A DNA stretch of 64,000 nucleotides from Amblyomma americanum (GCF_052857255.1 NC_135505.1:50507507-50571506); one strand, 5' to 3'; shown: positions 46,011-58,071, counted from the stretch's first letter. Notes: generated by a model from the letters alone, not told the origin. Translations and numbers: made by a program.

Positions 46011-49000
46011 CCAGGGAATGTGCCCCTCCTGGAGGCGAGGCTTCTGTTCACGGTGAATCGAGGGAAAGCAAACCACAAGGGGAAACTGCGGGGCTGATTC
46101 CCCAAAAGTGCTGCCAGGTCTTCAACCAGTGAAGATGGTGGAAGTCCGCACTTCGGTCTTAAGCAACCTAAGCAAGCAAAGCAACTAACCTGCCCAAAAG
46201 ATCGTCTTAATAAAGCAAATATTGGCCGTGTGTTACCGGTACTCACACATTGGGTAGAAACGTGGAGGCTAACAAAAACTGTTTAATCTAAATTAAGAAC
46301 AACGCAGCGGACTATTGAAAGGAAAATGACTGATGCCACCTTATAGGACTATAAGCACCTAAATTTAGTTCCCTCTCTTCTTATTTCAGTTGATGCGTTG
46401 AAAATTAGGATACTTGGATTAATTTGTGGCATTTGCCTACGGCTGATAAATAATTTATAAGTGAGTATCTACTCTTATGCTGTATTGGCATCGGTTCCAT
46501 CAACCGAATGATTTCTGTAACGTCTAGTTCACTCTTAGTTGATGTGAGGTACGAAACAACTGGCAGTATATACACCGATACGCAGTTTTAATTCGCTATA
46601 ACACTTAAAGCAGACTGCCTCAGGAGCAGGAATAACAAGAATCGACGTATGAGCGCTAGTGTTGCCGTTTTTCGTGTCTCATGTTATCTAAGTGACCTGC
46701 ACGTCACAGCTAACGCTCGGATAATGAAACCGAGACATCGCAAAGAAAAAATTTGATTGAGAATCGTTTAGCCCAAGTCACCGAATTCACCGCGATGATC
46801 CATGTATTGACGTCATGTAAGGCGTCAATAGACGATATGCGAAACTGTTTGCCCGGCGGGCAACACCGCGCCTACAGCTTCCGGTTTCCATCTTGGTTCA
46901 GCCGAGCTCTTCGAGCTGGTGCGTCGTTTACTATGCGTACTTTCTGATACCAATGTAGCTGTCGTGAATCTCACGAGTGGAATTGCAAATGCCAATGCCC
47001 TTTCGCTGTGCTGCTTGCTCTGTTAACCTTTTAAAAATATAGGTCATTTTACTCATCGCCGGCATTCTCCTACCACACACTCAGGTTCGCTTAAAATTTG
47101 GCGCTGATGATGGCAAGAATCGGCACAGGAAAGTTGGTTGCAAATTCGAACTCTGTGCCGTTGTCGTTTTAAAACGCGCATTTAAGCACCGGTTAAAGTG
47201 TAGCGCATTATCATCACTACATTATTTTCAAGTGTAGGCGAATTCATCCGGAAGGGTAACGAGCGGCTATTTTGCGCTGGGTGCTCAAATGTATTGAGCA
47301 ACTTCTGTGGCAGTGCGAACTATCGTGGGTACTGACGCAAACAGCTGTGTGCACTACGATAAAATCACACAAGACCCTCCGCCATCTGCGTATTGCTGTT
47401 CCCTTTACTGCGATGTGCAAAGCATATTCGAGATTTTCAACGTCACCGTTTCAAATCCTTTGCTAGCGTTAATTCAACCAGGCGTATGCCTCGTTGAAAC
47501 TACGTCGTGGTAGCCAATAATGCGCTTTTAGCAGTCCATATTCACAATAGGATATCCTGAAAAAACAACACATTCAGACATCATGGTTTTATAGTGTGTA
47601 TCACATCACCCTGACCAATTAACGTGCATAGCCCGCGGAGGCGATCGCACAACATTAAAGGAAAACAGCGCTTGGGACCTTGCAACAGCTCCTCGGCCGA
47701 GAGAGCCTTCTAGCCCTTCTAAAAACAATTAAACTCAAGAAAACTCCGGTGAACATTTAGGCAACTCAATAGTAATCGGCTTATGGTTCTTTGAGTGCTC
47801 TTTGCTCGCCACTGCACGAGCGATCGAGGTTCATACATGGAGCGCTCTTAGTACCTATGACCATGATATGCAGCAAAATTAATGAACACGCCTCTTCGCG
47901 ACTGGACTCCATGATTGAGCAACACAGGCCTAGGCCGGGTGAACAAATTTGCCTCTATTACGGTGTTTAAGTACTCGTCGTTATGTTCACGTCGTGCGCT
48001 ATCGGAACCTAATTTTGATGAGACAGAACAAATACTCTGATCCGTAACGTAATTTGAACGCAAATCACATGTAAAGCTTTGCGAAAATGAGCGCAGAAAG
48101 CTAAATGTGTGCACTGGTCAGCGTGCAGACACATTATACCTCGCGTGACATTTGGTGTCATTAAAACGTTGGCATAGCGTTTAAAAAAATAAAAAGCGAG
48201 ATACTGCTCTTTGCTCGCCACTTAGATTAGATTCTACCTGCCGTACACGTTCACTGTGCCTTCCGCGAGATGCGAGCGCGCGATAGGTCTGTCAAAATAT
48301 ACCTTCGAGCTTCGCAGTAATTAGGTGTGAATACAGCGACTGCTCTGATCGTCCCACCGAAATCTGCACTGCCATTGACATTGAAATCGGGTCATCAGTT
48401 ACTCAGGAAGAAAGAAACAAAGTTTTTTATGTCGCCAAGGTCCACCACAAAAAGAAGCTTATCAGCGTTAAAAAGACCAGCTTATGATGTAGTGGAGCCA
48501 ACGGGAGTGGGCCATGAAGCGAATGAATGATGGTGGAGTCGCTCAAATTCTTAAGTTTTTGTTCTCGCCTGGAGCCGAAACATGCGTTTATTAGATGAGG
48601 ATGCAGTTACTGTTTGAAGGCAAACTGATTAAAGCAGTCTTGAAATCGCTTTTATTTTCCTGTTCATCAAACAGAACATGACATGCAGCACATATTTGCG
48701 TGTCCTTTCCTGCGCATGTCGGAACTTGAACTTTCGCTTTACATAAAACATGTTATGTTTCCCTCCGGAAGAGACTGTTTCCGGCGAGACAGTTAACGTG
48801 AATAAAAGACGATTGTGAAAAATATTGAGCGCCATGCTTAATCATAGCATGTTTATAATATTTACTCTTTACTGCAATTATTTTCATTCTTCCATTCAGT
48901 GACCCAGGCATTTTATTGGACATAGGTGTTGACCAGGATGCACTTTCCATTTTGACATGGACAAAACTTACGCCGGAATCTGCACATTGGACAAATTAGC

Positions 49001-49838
49001 ACGGTCACGTCGACACAGACCCTACAAGCTTAGACAAAGCGGCAAAAAAACCATTCTTATTTTCATTAGGCAAAAACACAATCTTCTGGGGGACAGATCT
49101 ACTAAAGACTTAAGAAATATAGTATAATTTAAAGGAACCAAGGTATCGTGAGTCATGCGTGGCGAACAGGTGCAAAGTATCTCCTGTCAAAGTAGATCTG
49201 CTGCCAAAAACTGCACGTGTTCCTCCTGGTGTAGTGTGGACCACGCTCAGCACTGTGGCTGATAATGCGCAAAAATCGCTTTGACTGGATATTTATGACA
49301 TTCTTCACAAAAGTGCATGGTGATCATGGTCTAACGTCAAGTGATGTTGTTGGCTCAAAAATTGTGCTTGCATAATAAATTATTGTTTGCATGACATACG
49401 AGAAATATTTGCGCACTGAGCTGAGATAACAGCCTTTCGTTGCTTTTATGTTTCAAGTAAACATTCTCGCGCTCTTACCTGCATTCAGCGGTCCAACCAT
49501 CTGTGAGGCCCAAGTAACGTTTGCGTCGGTTAAACTGAACTTCAGAGAGAAATGACCCACACTGATAAACAGTAAAAGGAGTGCTCTGGGTCCATGCCAC
49601 ACTCAAGCACAACCTGTAGTCAGGCAAAATGAATAAACCAACCCGCCGAAGCTTCTGTCTTCGTTCTAGACTTGGCTAAGATGCGTTAAACACAATAAGA
49701 ATATTCAGTAAGTATAGAAACAACACGTGCATGCACGCGTGCATGCACACGCTAAGAAAACGCATGAGTTCAAAAGCGTGAATGAGCACAAAAATTGCAT
49801 ATGTCCAAAGTATTATGGTACACATAGTCCTCAAGATC
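46011..49838. other. Long stretch without a recognisable gene
   Basis: About 3.8 kb of mixed DNA with short frames and no domain or repeat that I can name. Confidence 0.35.
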
Positions 49839-49995
49839 GAGCTAGACACCGCAGCGGACACGGGACAGAGAAAGAAGAGGACACAGGGTGGTACTTGCAA
49901 CTACCAGTTGCAAGTACCGCCCTGTGTCGTCTTCTTTCTCTGTCCCGTGTCCGCTGCGGTGTCTAGCTCCTTCATGTCTCACCAGCTGGCCTACA
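49839..49995 (+). mobile_element. 64-bp-arm hairpin, Penelope-like 3' end in inverted pair
   Basis: Arms at 49839-49902 and 49906-49969 differ at only two positions, with a three-base centre. Each arm reads outward as AGTTGCAAGTACC, CCCTGTGTC, CTTCTTTCTCTGTCCCGTGT and CCGCTGCGGTGTCTAGCTC. The right side continues TTCATGTCTCACCAGCTGGCC. Order and wording parallel the 52.2-52.8 kb palindrome (CAGTTGTAAGTCAGCGC, TCTCCTTTCTCGTGTCCCGT, then ATCATGTACCAACTGGCC). Confidence 0.6.
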
Positions 49996-51658
49996 CATCT
50001 ACCCTCCTAACCTGAAGATCATACCCATGAGCAAGAGCTGTGGTGCCTGAGCTGGCATTTCTCTCATCATGATTGAGGACTTTGATGTAACCCATCGGTG
50101 TTCGCGTGGATGCTGCCTGAATGATGTCAAATAGTTTATGGTGGTATTGGGGCCCTGAAGTGATATGTGTGTAACTTTCGCCCATTTAGAGTACGATGAG
50201 TGTGCAAACGGCACGATAGCGAGCTGAATGGGCCGATTGCGTGTGGCTTCAACATTCAGGAACGCGGGCTTTTGGTAGGGTAAGTAGATATTCAAGTGCC
50301 AATTCCGTAGGTCGCATGAGAGACCCACATTGGCGGTTGGGACAAATTTTGCAGCAGCGCACCGTAAAGTCATCGTGCGCATCCACTTGTATGCGTTTAT
50401 TTTTCTTGTGTTTTTTTTTTTTACAGTTGCACCCGCGAGCCGCATCGCCGGCACGTCTTGTGCCTTCGGGGGGAACTTTTTTTTTGTCGTACAGAGCGGG
50501 GCCCAAGTGCATTAGGGCAGACTGGCCGAGCTTTAATAACCCGTCTTTAGATACGTTTGTTTCCGCGGGTAAAGCTCCGGCTTCGCGTGGAGCGAGAATG
50601 CGTGTTCTATTGCCTGCGCCGCGTCTCGTTCTCTCATTGACACGGGAGGCACCTGTTGTCTCCATAGACCGTGTTTAGCGCATCATTTAGCGCACGGGGC
50701 TACGAAAGCCTTCGGCGAACCACAGCTGCGCGTCAGTTAACTGTCAGGGTTTACTATTTTTTTAAGTAACGGATCTCGAAGCCAGTTGTCTTAAATTTGC
50801 ACTTCACCGTAGAAATGGGTTACCTAACATTGCGGACTGGGGCCCAGACAAGTCGGCATCTTAGCCATCTCTGCGGTACATCCTTTTCCCGGAACCGTGG
50901 AAAAGTGGCTTTGGGAATGTGGGAGCGCTGAACTAGTTAGCTGTTGTTTCTTGGCAAGAAACCCTGCGACGGCCGTAAGCAGTAAACGGGCTGCAGTTTA
51001 GGTCGGAGCTCGATAGGAGACTTATTTCGTGCCGCATGCTCGCTTAGGACGACGGACCGTCATAAGTCGAATGGTGGCCCAGCACAGTTATTCTTTCTAT
51101 TTTGCTGTGCTCATTTTAACTGCACTTTTTTTCTTCTAATCAAGTGTTTAATTATCAATCTGCTCAGTTGATCCGGCTAACTCGACAGCTTTATTTGGCG
51201 AAGCAGGGATACAGGACCTACTAAGAAGAAACCACCAGCAATGACAAACATGAAGCGAAGAAGAGAGAAGGAATAGGCGTAAATTTTTACTGGCTCGTTA
51301 TGTGCTCTTTTCGCTTGTGGAAACTGATTGCGCACGAACGGGTGCTCATTGGCATTGTTAGCCACGCGACTGGATCGCCTCTTTTGCTACTGTGCTTTCT
51401 CGCCGAGCCCCTAATTGGTAAGACAAGGAGCAGCATCTATGAGTGCCGCTTGTTTTTACTCTTTGTGGGAGAGACGGACAAAAGCGTCTCACTTTTCGAC
51501 AGCATGAAAAACCCTCACAGTTCAAATCTGCCAGTAATGACGGTGCCGTTATTTCTTGCGCCATCTCTCGGATAGTCTAGAAAGCTATACGTGTGTATTT
51601 TGTTTCTCCCTCCGCAGATGGCAGAACAAAAATTTGTTTTTACCGCATCGTTCCAAAT
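49996..51658. other. Unrecognised; CpG-richer block at 50240-50700
   Basis: Long overlapping frames occur on both strands at 50240-50680. An acceptor-like T(14)ACAG ends near 50425, but the frame after it stops soon in all but one phase and no family is recognised. The rest is AT-rich. Confidence 0.25.
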
Positions 51659-51783
51659 CTTTACTCAGCGTTCCTTTCTTCTTTCACTCCCTCTCTTATC
51701 CCTTCCCATACGGCGCGGTTCAGGTGTCCAATGATATATGAGACAGATACTGCGCCATTTCCTTTCCCCCAAAAAACCAATTA
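51659..51783 (+). mobile_element. 5'-truncated Ruka-like SINE tail (long-tail subfamily)
   Basis: Contains only the 3' part: TTTCACTCCCTCTCTTATCC, ACGGCGCGGTTCAGGTGTCC, GAGACAGATACTGCGCCATT and CCCCCAAAAAACCAATT. A complete copy follows 22 bases later in the same orientation. Confidence 0.8.
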
Positions 51784-51804
51784 TTATTATTACTGTTGCT
51801 GCCC

Positions 51805-52101
51805 CGCCGCGGTGGCCCAGTGGTTAGGGCGCTCGACTACTGATCCGGAGTTCCCGCGTTCGAACCCGTCCGCGGCGGCTGCGTTTTTATGGAGGAAAAA
51901 CGCTAAGGCGCCCGTGTGCTGTGCGACGTCAGTGCACGTTAAAGATCCCCAGGTGGTCGAAATTATTCCGGAGCCCTCCACTACGGCACCTATTCTTTCA
52001 CTCCCTCCTATATCTCTTCCCTTACGGCGCGGTTCAGGGGTCCAAAGATATATGAGACAGATACTGCGCCATTTCGTTTCCCCAAAAACCAATTATATAT
52101 A
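51805..52101 (+). mobile_element. Full-length Ruka-like SINE, long-tail subfamily
   Basis: GCCGCGGTGGCCCAGTGG head, B box GCGTTCGAACCC, body GCGACGTCAGTGCACGTTAA, TCCGGAGCCCTCCACTACGG, then the long tail ACGGCGCGGTTCAGGGGTCC, GAGACAGATACTGCGCCATT and CCAATTATATAT. Confidence 0.9.
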
Positions 52102-52416
52102 TTGTTTGCTTGGTGATTTTTGTCGCTAGAGTGTGCACAACTTCGAGATGAAGGGTGAGTTTAAAAAGTATATTTCTTTTTTCATAATAGATGGCAAAGT
52201 ATATCTAGGTTAAGGACAGTTGCCGGGCCAGTTGGTACATGATCTCAACGAAAAACAGCGCGCTTGCACGGGACACGAGAAAGGAGACACGCACACACAC
52301 AGCGCTGACTTGCAACTGCAGGTTTTATTGTCTTGCTCACAATAAATACTAGAAAGGAAAAAACAAAAACAATGGAAACGAGGAAGAATTCCTTCTGTCG
52401 CATCATGTCGTCATAG

Positions 52417-52599
52417 TTATTCAAGATATTGAATCTCTTTTCTTGTCAATGCTATCGATGGTGTGCTAACGCATGACGCGGCTTTCCTATCAATGATGAA
52501 AGCTTCATACAGCTCGCGCTTGTGCTGGTGATTGTATGAAACTGTATGAAGCTTTATGAGCTGTGTGAAGCTTTCACATTGATAAGAAAGCCGCGTCAT
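52417..52599 (-). pseudogene. Penelope-like C-terminal tail, left arm
   Basis: On the minus strand a frame ends NHQHKRELYEAFIIDRKAAS, CVSTPSIALTRKEIQYLE and a stop at 52417-52419. RELYEAFII followed by CVS-PS--LT-KE---L is the usual finish of tick-type Penelope-like polyproteins, after the GIY-YIG core. The RT and core nuclease motifs are not present. The first codons come from the palindrome centre. Confidence 0.65.
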
Positions 52600-52655
52600 G
52601 CGTTAGCACACCATCGATAGCATTGACAAGAAAAGAGATTCAATATCTTGAATAA
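52569..52655 (+). pseudogene. Penelope-like C-terminal tail, right arm
   Basis: The plus strand repeats the same tail, SFHIDKKAASCVSTPSIALT and RKEIQYLE, with a TAA at 52653-52655. It lacks the HKRELYEAF lead-in seen in the left arm. One residue differs (Arg/Lys), so the two arms are near-identical yet not perfectly homogenised. Confidence 0.65.
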
Positions 52656-53034
52656 CTATGACTACATGATGCGACAGAAGGAATTCTTCCTCGCCTTCCA
52701 CTGCTTTTGTTTTTCCCTTCTAGTATTTATTGTGAGCAAGACAATAAAACCTGCAGTTGTAAGTCAGCGCTGTGTGTGTGCGTGTCTCCTTTCTCGTGTC
52801 CCGTGTAAGCGCGCTGTTTTTCGGTGAGATATATCTAGGTGGTTTTCATGTGCCATGTTGTCTCATTTTAGTTCAAAATTTGAGCAATGCGATGTGTTCG
52901 GTATGTACTCGGGAGGGAGGGGGGGGGGTTTACAGCTAAGCCTACAACGCGCGCTAGGCTTCCATACTTTTGCCGTTTTCCATAGACTGCCGGGAAAGTA
53001 ATTTTTCAATGTTCGAAATAATACTTTTTTTTTA

Positions 53035-54790
53035 CATGGAAGTAACTATAGTTCAGGAGGCAGTGGATCTCCTTATAAGCATTTCGGAAGGCCCTCTTCA
53101 GAGTGATATAGGCATAAGTAGCGATGAAGGATTAATCCCAGCACTGGTGCATGTGGATAGCAATGAGACTTGCGCTGATCTCCAGTAATCAACAAGAACC
53201 GGAAAGAAGCAGCGGAAGAATTCTTATGTGAAGAAAAAGCCCAAAAAGCGAAAGAAGAGCACATCCACTTCCCACCTGGACGACGACGAGGTATCGCAAG
53301 TGAGTGACGACGGTGTTAAAGGACTGCCCGCTTCATGGACGATGATTCCTCCAACAGTTCTCCAACCGTCCCTTTCGTGCGAGCCGCAATAGTCTGAGAA
53401 ATTGAAGGCTTCATCCATGCCTTCGGAGGCATTTGAGCTGTACTTCAAAGATAAGGTATTAGAGATGATAGTGGTCGAGACATCCCGCTATGCAAGGCAG
53501 CGCGCTAGGAAAGGCTGGCGCGAAATCACTAAAGATGAACTCAGATTATTTAGGACTCTTTATTCAAATAAGCGTGAATCCATCACATCACCTATACCTC
53601 TACTGCAACAGAGACCCATTCTTCAATGCCACAGAGATGTCGAGAGTAATGAGCTTGAAGCGGTTTCAGGCTATTACTAATTCTATCCACATCAATGATG
53701 ATGAGAAAGTAAAGCGCAGGGATGAACAAGACTTTGATTGCTTGGCGAAAATAAGGCTACTAGTCGATGCAACGAATCGGCGTTTCCTCAATGAATACGG
53801 ACCATTCAACCACCAGGCAATTGTTGACAGCATGGTGTGATTCATATGTCGTTCTGCACTGAAGCAGTATACACTGATGAAGCCTATCTAACGAGGGTAC
53901 AGAATGTGCTGAATACGTTTGTGAATTTCGAATATACGAGCAAAAGACTAGAGAACGAGAACACGGCCTTACGTTAGGCGGGCACGTTGTTCTCTCGCTT
54001 TGCAGAAACGCTGAGGAGGGCACTGAGCTGTACTGTGACAATTTTTTACTTCCACGAGGATGATGGATGACGTGTCTCCAATGAATATAGAGGCCTCAGG
54101 CACGGTTCTCACTAACTGAAAAGACCTCCCGAAGGAAGTAATGAAGGCACACCAATTGAACAGGGTAGAGTACGTTTGGAAAGCAAAGGGACAGATATCT
54201 GCTCAGCAGTGGCGTGACAATGTGAATGTTGCAGTGCTGCCAAATGTCCATGACCCATCAGAATAGCTGAAAAAGAGGCGTCACGGGTCCGAAAGTCGTT
54301 TCTGACTATAATAAGTACATGGGATAGGTTTATCGCTTCGATTAGAAGCGTAACGTTTACATCGGTGGCAAAAAATCCCAACTTGAATGACACAGGCTGT
54401 TTTACTATCTATTAGATGCTGCAATTGTGAATTCGTTTATTCAGTATTGCCGCAGCAGTCCTTTGCAGTATTTGTGGTTCCATGTGATGCTTGGACGAGA
54501 ATTAGTCGAGGGCCAGACACTCAAGTCGAACAGAGGAACTCTGGCTTTCAAACAGAGAGACAGCTGTCGCAAGTCTGGACAGAAGATGATGGTGGGTGTG
54601 CCAGAATAAGTGCATTTCCGCGAGAATGAACATCATCCCAAAAATATTCCTGGTAGGAGAAGATGGAGGTTGTGTTCAACCAAGGCAGAAGAAAAGCGAA
54701 CGGCATTTGTGTGTTAACACTGTGAAGTGCCATTATAGGCACCTTGTTTTTTTTTTACTTTTTCATGAAGAAAACTAAGGTATTTCTGGA
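53035..54790 (+). pseudogene. piggyBac-type transposase, degenerate
   Basis: The order matches a whole piggyBac-family transposase. There is an acidic N-terminus, a basic stretch KKKPKKRKKSTSTSHLDDDE, then EAFELYFKDKVLEMIVVETS and GWREITKDELRLF, with a frame change. NATEMSRVMSLKRFQAITNS and IVDSMV (near the first catalytic Asp) follow, then YCDNF (second Asp) near 54,035. KDLPKEVMKAHQLNRVEYVW and KGQISAQQWRDNVNVAVLPN come next. The third Asp region reads MG*VYRFD near 54,318-54,345, with a stop and Tyr where Asp is expected. AIVNSFIQYCRSSPLQYLW follows, and a degenerate Cys-rich end. The family cuts at TTAA, but element ends were not found. Confidence 0.8.
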
Positions 54791-56857
54791 ACATCGGTTC
54801 GCATTCTAGGTTGAAATAAAATATGGAGTTCTGAGGAAATTGCGATTTATGCTATCTTCTTGCTTGTGGCCCATGTGACACAGGCATGCACTTCAAAATC
54901 AAAATATTTATATTTTTACCTCTAAATTATTTCCAATTTTAGCCTAAATGCACTTCAGATAAGCTTATTGAAGCAAGTATACATGGGACGTGCAAGGTGT
55001 GTGAAATTTTGCTCATGCTAAAAAATTCGTGTACTGCACTGTGTCAGTGTGAAAATAACATGCCACTTTTTTGGTGTGCCTTGCATAGTCAGTGGGACAC
55101 AATTGTCCCATTTTTGGTAAGATAATGGTATGGGTTAACATGCTAATTTTTTGCGCTAAAAGAGCTACAGATTATGGTCAAATTACTTAAGGTATTATGG
55201 TATTATGGTCAAACTACTTAAGGCATGCGTTCACACTTTTCTGTCCTACATGGAGTTAAATAGTTTAGACTTCCGCTTTGCTAGACAGCCGCCTAATAAA
55301 CCCTTTATACTTGAACTAATGCCACTCTTCCCGAACTTGCCCGATTTCTAGCCTTGTTAACGTTCACTGGTTAACTTCTTAGTTTCGAACCATTTGTGAC
55401 TGGTAACAACAGATAAGAAGGCTGTTAGGCTGTGTTGCCTGAAACGATGTATTCGGAGAAAGTGATAGATGCGCTAAGATTTATGTCTGGGTTTCACTAG
55501 AACCATAGAATTTAGAGAACAGAGGAATGCGCTAACTCGAAGATTCGAACCTTGAACGTGTTTAGGCGGGTGTGGCTTTATCTAAAGGCCGAAGTTAAGA
55601 TTTTCTTCGCAGCCAAAACTCATAACGAAAGAATTCCATAGAAAATTTTTGGGTGTTCACAAAAGCATTTCCCGTCCTTCGTCATTAACAATTTAGGGTT
55701 CGCACCCCTGACAGGACAGTGTATCTTTTGCAGCATCAGAGCCCAGTGTCTTCTATTGCCTCTAGTGTTGATGTGATAGACTTGTTCTACCCTCTTTCAC
55801 CAAATGAGGCGATATTTGCCGTTTCTAAGTGCATCACACTGGACAACAACGATGATAAATTCATTAGAGACCGCAGCCTTTCAGCAGCAGGGTTCTTTGA
55901 GCTCCCGTCTTTATGCACTACTAAATCCATGTTTGTTGATGACAAGGTGGACTATATACTAAAAAAGCGGACATATGTATCGGGTCCACAGTGGCACCTG
56001 TGCTAAGTGACATTTTTTTCTCACCGTGGTATACAGAAGAACATGTGTGGGGTGGAAAACCACATTCTGAGGTTTTTTGCGAATTTTTTTTGGAGAAACC
56101 CTCCTTTTTCAGACGAATGAATGATTAACTAAAGGTGTTCAAAGAAAACACGAATAGTTTTCAGTTTACTGCAGAGATCATGTTTAAACATTAGAGATTA
56201 CTGCAGCTACCCGCATTTGAGGCATGCGAAAGCATTGACGTCTTCTCGACACTCGTCGCCTCTCAAATTCGGCGCCATGGTTACTTTTCTCATTTGAGTA
56301 ATTGATCACCTTAATTAACCAAATTTTTTTATTTTACTCACTTTTCATCTCAATCATTCATTTTCAATTTTGGCGTCACGATTCGTTCCCGCCCCCTTAA
56401 TATATACCCGTCCAGCCTATCGAAACGTTCAGTGACTTTTGCTCATAATTAATTACCTAATTGCTGCACGTCAATCAAAACGTTTTAATCGATAACATTT
56501 AATGTATTAACACTTTCTAATTCATTCGAAATTTTAATCTCGTTTTTTGCACAATCTCGTACTATTTCACTATCCATTCACAGTTTACCGTCCACTCACA
56601 ATATCGACGCTCGCGCTCTTTTACATTTTTCACATGTTAGTTCTCATAAATAACCAATCATCCTAGTGACACAATTTTTGGGGCATTATCCTCCCGCCTC
56701 ACACTTTACGTTGCAGCCATTCGTTTTGCGCTACCTCTTCTGAGAACGTCACAACTTCCACAAAGACGTTTGCGAAGCGTGTGATGACACGCTTTGCGGA
56801 CACGGCTCCGTCGACAGTGCGTGTAAATGCTTTTGCATTAATAACCGGCTACATTTC
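54791..56857. other. No recognisable gene
   Basis: AT-rich. A short duplication, TATGGTCAAAxTACTTAAGG, occurs twice near 55173-55226. A GGGACACAATTGTCCC palindrome at about 55093-55111 may belong to the piggyBac 3' region, but no TTAA-flanked end could be shown. A 95-codon frame at 55719-56006 has no known domain. Confidence 0.3.
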
Positions 56858-56860
56858 TTA

Positions 56861-57232
56861 TGGTGAATTCCAATCGCTGGCCCAGAGCGGTCTGCACGCT
56901 CTCTGACAGAGCGCCTGAAACCGGCGCAGAGCGCGCGACCTGAAATTGCGATTGGAGTACACTTGCTCTGGCCAGAGCATGCAGGCCAGAGCATGTAGGG
57001 CGCCGCTAGCGCCGCTGAAAAAGAACATCCCGCAAACTTCCGGCCGGATCCGCCGATTTCGGCGGAGCAGTCCCGACTGCTCCACGGAGCAATCTTAGCG
57101 GGGCAACCGCTCCCTGTCTACGATTGGAAGACGCGATCCGTGCCTCCGATCTGCGTTTGGAATACAGTTGCTCCGAAAAGAGCAGGAAACGTTGCTCCAG
57201 AAGTGCTCCAACTCTGCGATTGGAAGTCACCA
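56861..57232 (-). mobile_element. PIF/Harbinger-like MITE, copy 2
   Basis: A 372-bp block is flanked by TTA (56858-56860 and 57233-57235). The ends are inverted, TGGTGAATTCCAATCGC at the left and TGGTGACTTCCAATCGC read inward from the right. It is homologous to copy 1 in the opposite orientation but about 90 bases shorter. It codes for nothing. The TSDs of the two copies (TAA and TTA) are the same motif on opposite strands. Confidence 0.85.
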
Positions 57233-57235
57233 TTA

Positions 57236-58071
57236 GACTCGAGCACAAAATAGAAAAGGGACACATCCGCTGGAAGTGTTCACCTAGGACGAATAAAGCA
57301 TTGTTAAACTGCAAATCTCCCCATTACAAAACTGTTTAAGCAGGAATTGTTGCTTCGTCTCTGTTTCCAGCCTAGTAAAAATTGTGTCGTCATATGATTC
57401 GACACAGCTTCTGAGAACAAGCTACCGAATGATTGATGCTGGATAGAGCACATTGTTATTTTGGGTTGCAATAAAATATTAAAGTTATAAAACGCTACGG
57501 CTTCAATGTCTGCTAGACACAGAAGACAAAAAGGATAAAAGTTCAGTATTCTTGCTCATTTCCTCTGCCTTTCGCATGGCCTAAAAAACTTACAGTAGGT
57601 ATGATGCAGGTGACGTGTTTTCTGCACCAAAGAAACTGTATAGGATTGGTGCACTTCGGGAAGGATGTCTCAAAGACCACTAGAGCCTCAAATGAGCTAA
57701 GCGATGGGGCATGAAACGACGCTTTTGTCATGTTCTGAGGCGGTTTTATATACGATTCCCCTATCCTGGGCACAAATATAAATTGTTCAGACAGAGCAGT
57801 GCATTATTACGCGTCAGAAATCCTATCAGGATTCATTAAATTACTAAATTTGATGACAACTGACGAGAATGAAAACTTTTTTTCTTCATCGCATCGTAGT
57901 GACGTTTTGATCAGACACCCTGTTCGATTAACGAGATCAGCGAGATGAAGCCCACTATCTGTCTACCTGATAAGGGAAGTCTTTTCGTGATATCACGTAG
58001 CAACACATGCATTATGTTTGGTTGTGTGATTGTTTGTCGGCACGTCCTTTATATCTGCTTTGTTTTCCGTT
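57236..58071. other. No recognisable gene
   Basis: Short frames only. Confidence 0.3.

Larger units (their letters stand above)
52211..52830. mobile_element. Large palindrome: head-to-head Penelope-like 3' ends
   Basis: Two arms of about 280 bases (roughly 52242-52515 and 52556-52830) are near-perfect inverted copies. Each arm, read outward from the centre, codes the same protein tail (IDRKAASCVSTPSIALTRKE on the left arm), then a 3' UTR with CTAGTATTTATTGTGAGCAA, AATAAAACCTGCAGTTG, GTCAGCGCTGTGTGTGTG and TCTCGTGTCCCG. The left end continues into CATGTACCAACTGGCCCGGC (minus strand). The direct repeat ATATCTAGGT lies at 52201-52210 and 52831-52840 and looks like a target duplication. Tails of this type close the GIY-YIG part of Penelope-like elements, which are known for inverted partial copies. 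Confidence 0.75.

Noticed and set aside
50410..50680. Exon after an acceptor-like T-run and ACAG at about 50425
   Set aside because: A poly-T run gives this signal easily, the frame has no known domain, and similar frames exist on the other strand.
52201..52840. Transcription terminator or origin-type palindrome
   Set aside because: Arms of about 280 bases that both encode a retroelement tail are better explained by inverted insertion.
55085..55145. piggyBac terminal repeat with TTAA near 55133
   Set aside because: The GGGACACAATTGTCCC palindrome is suggestive, but no matching TTAA end was found upstream of 53035.
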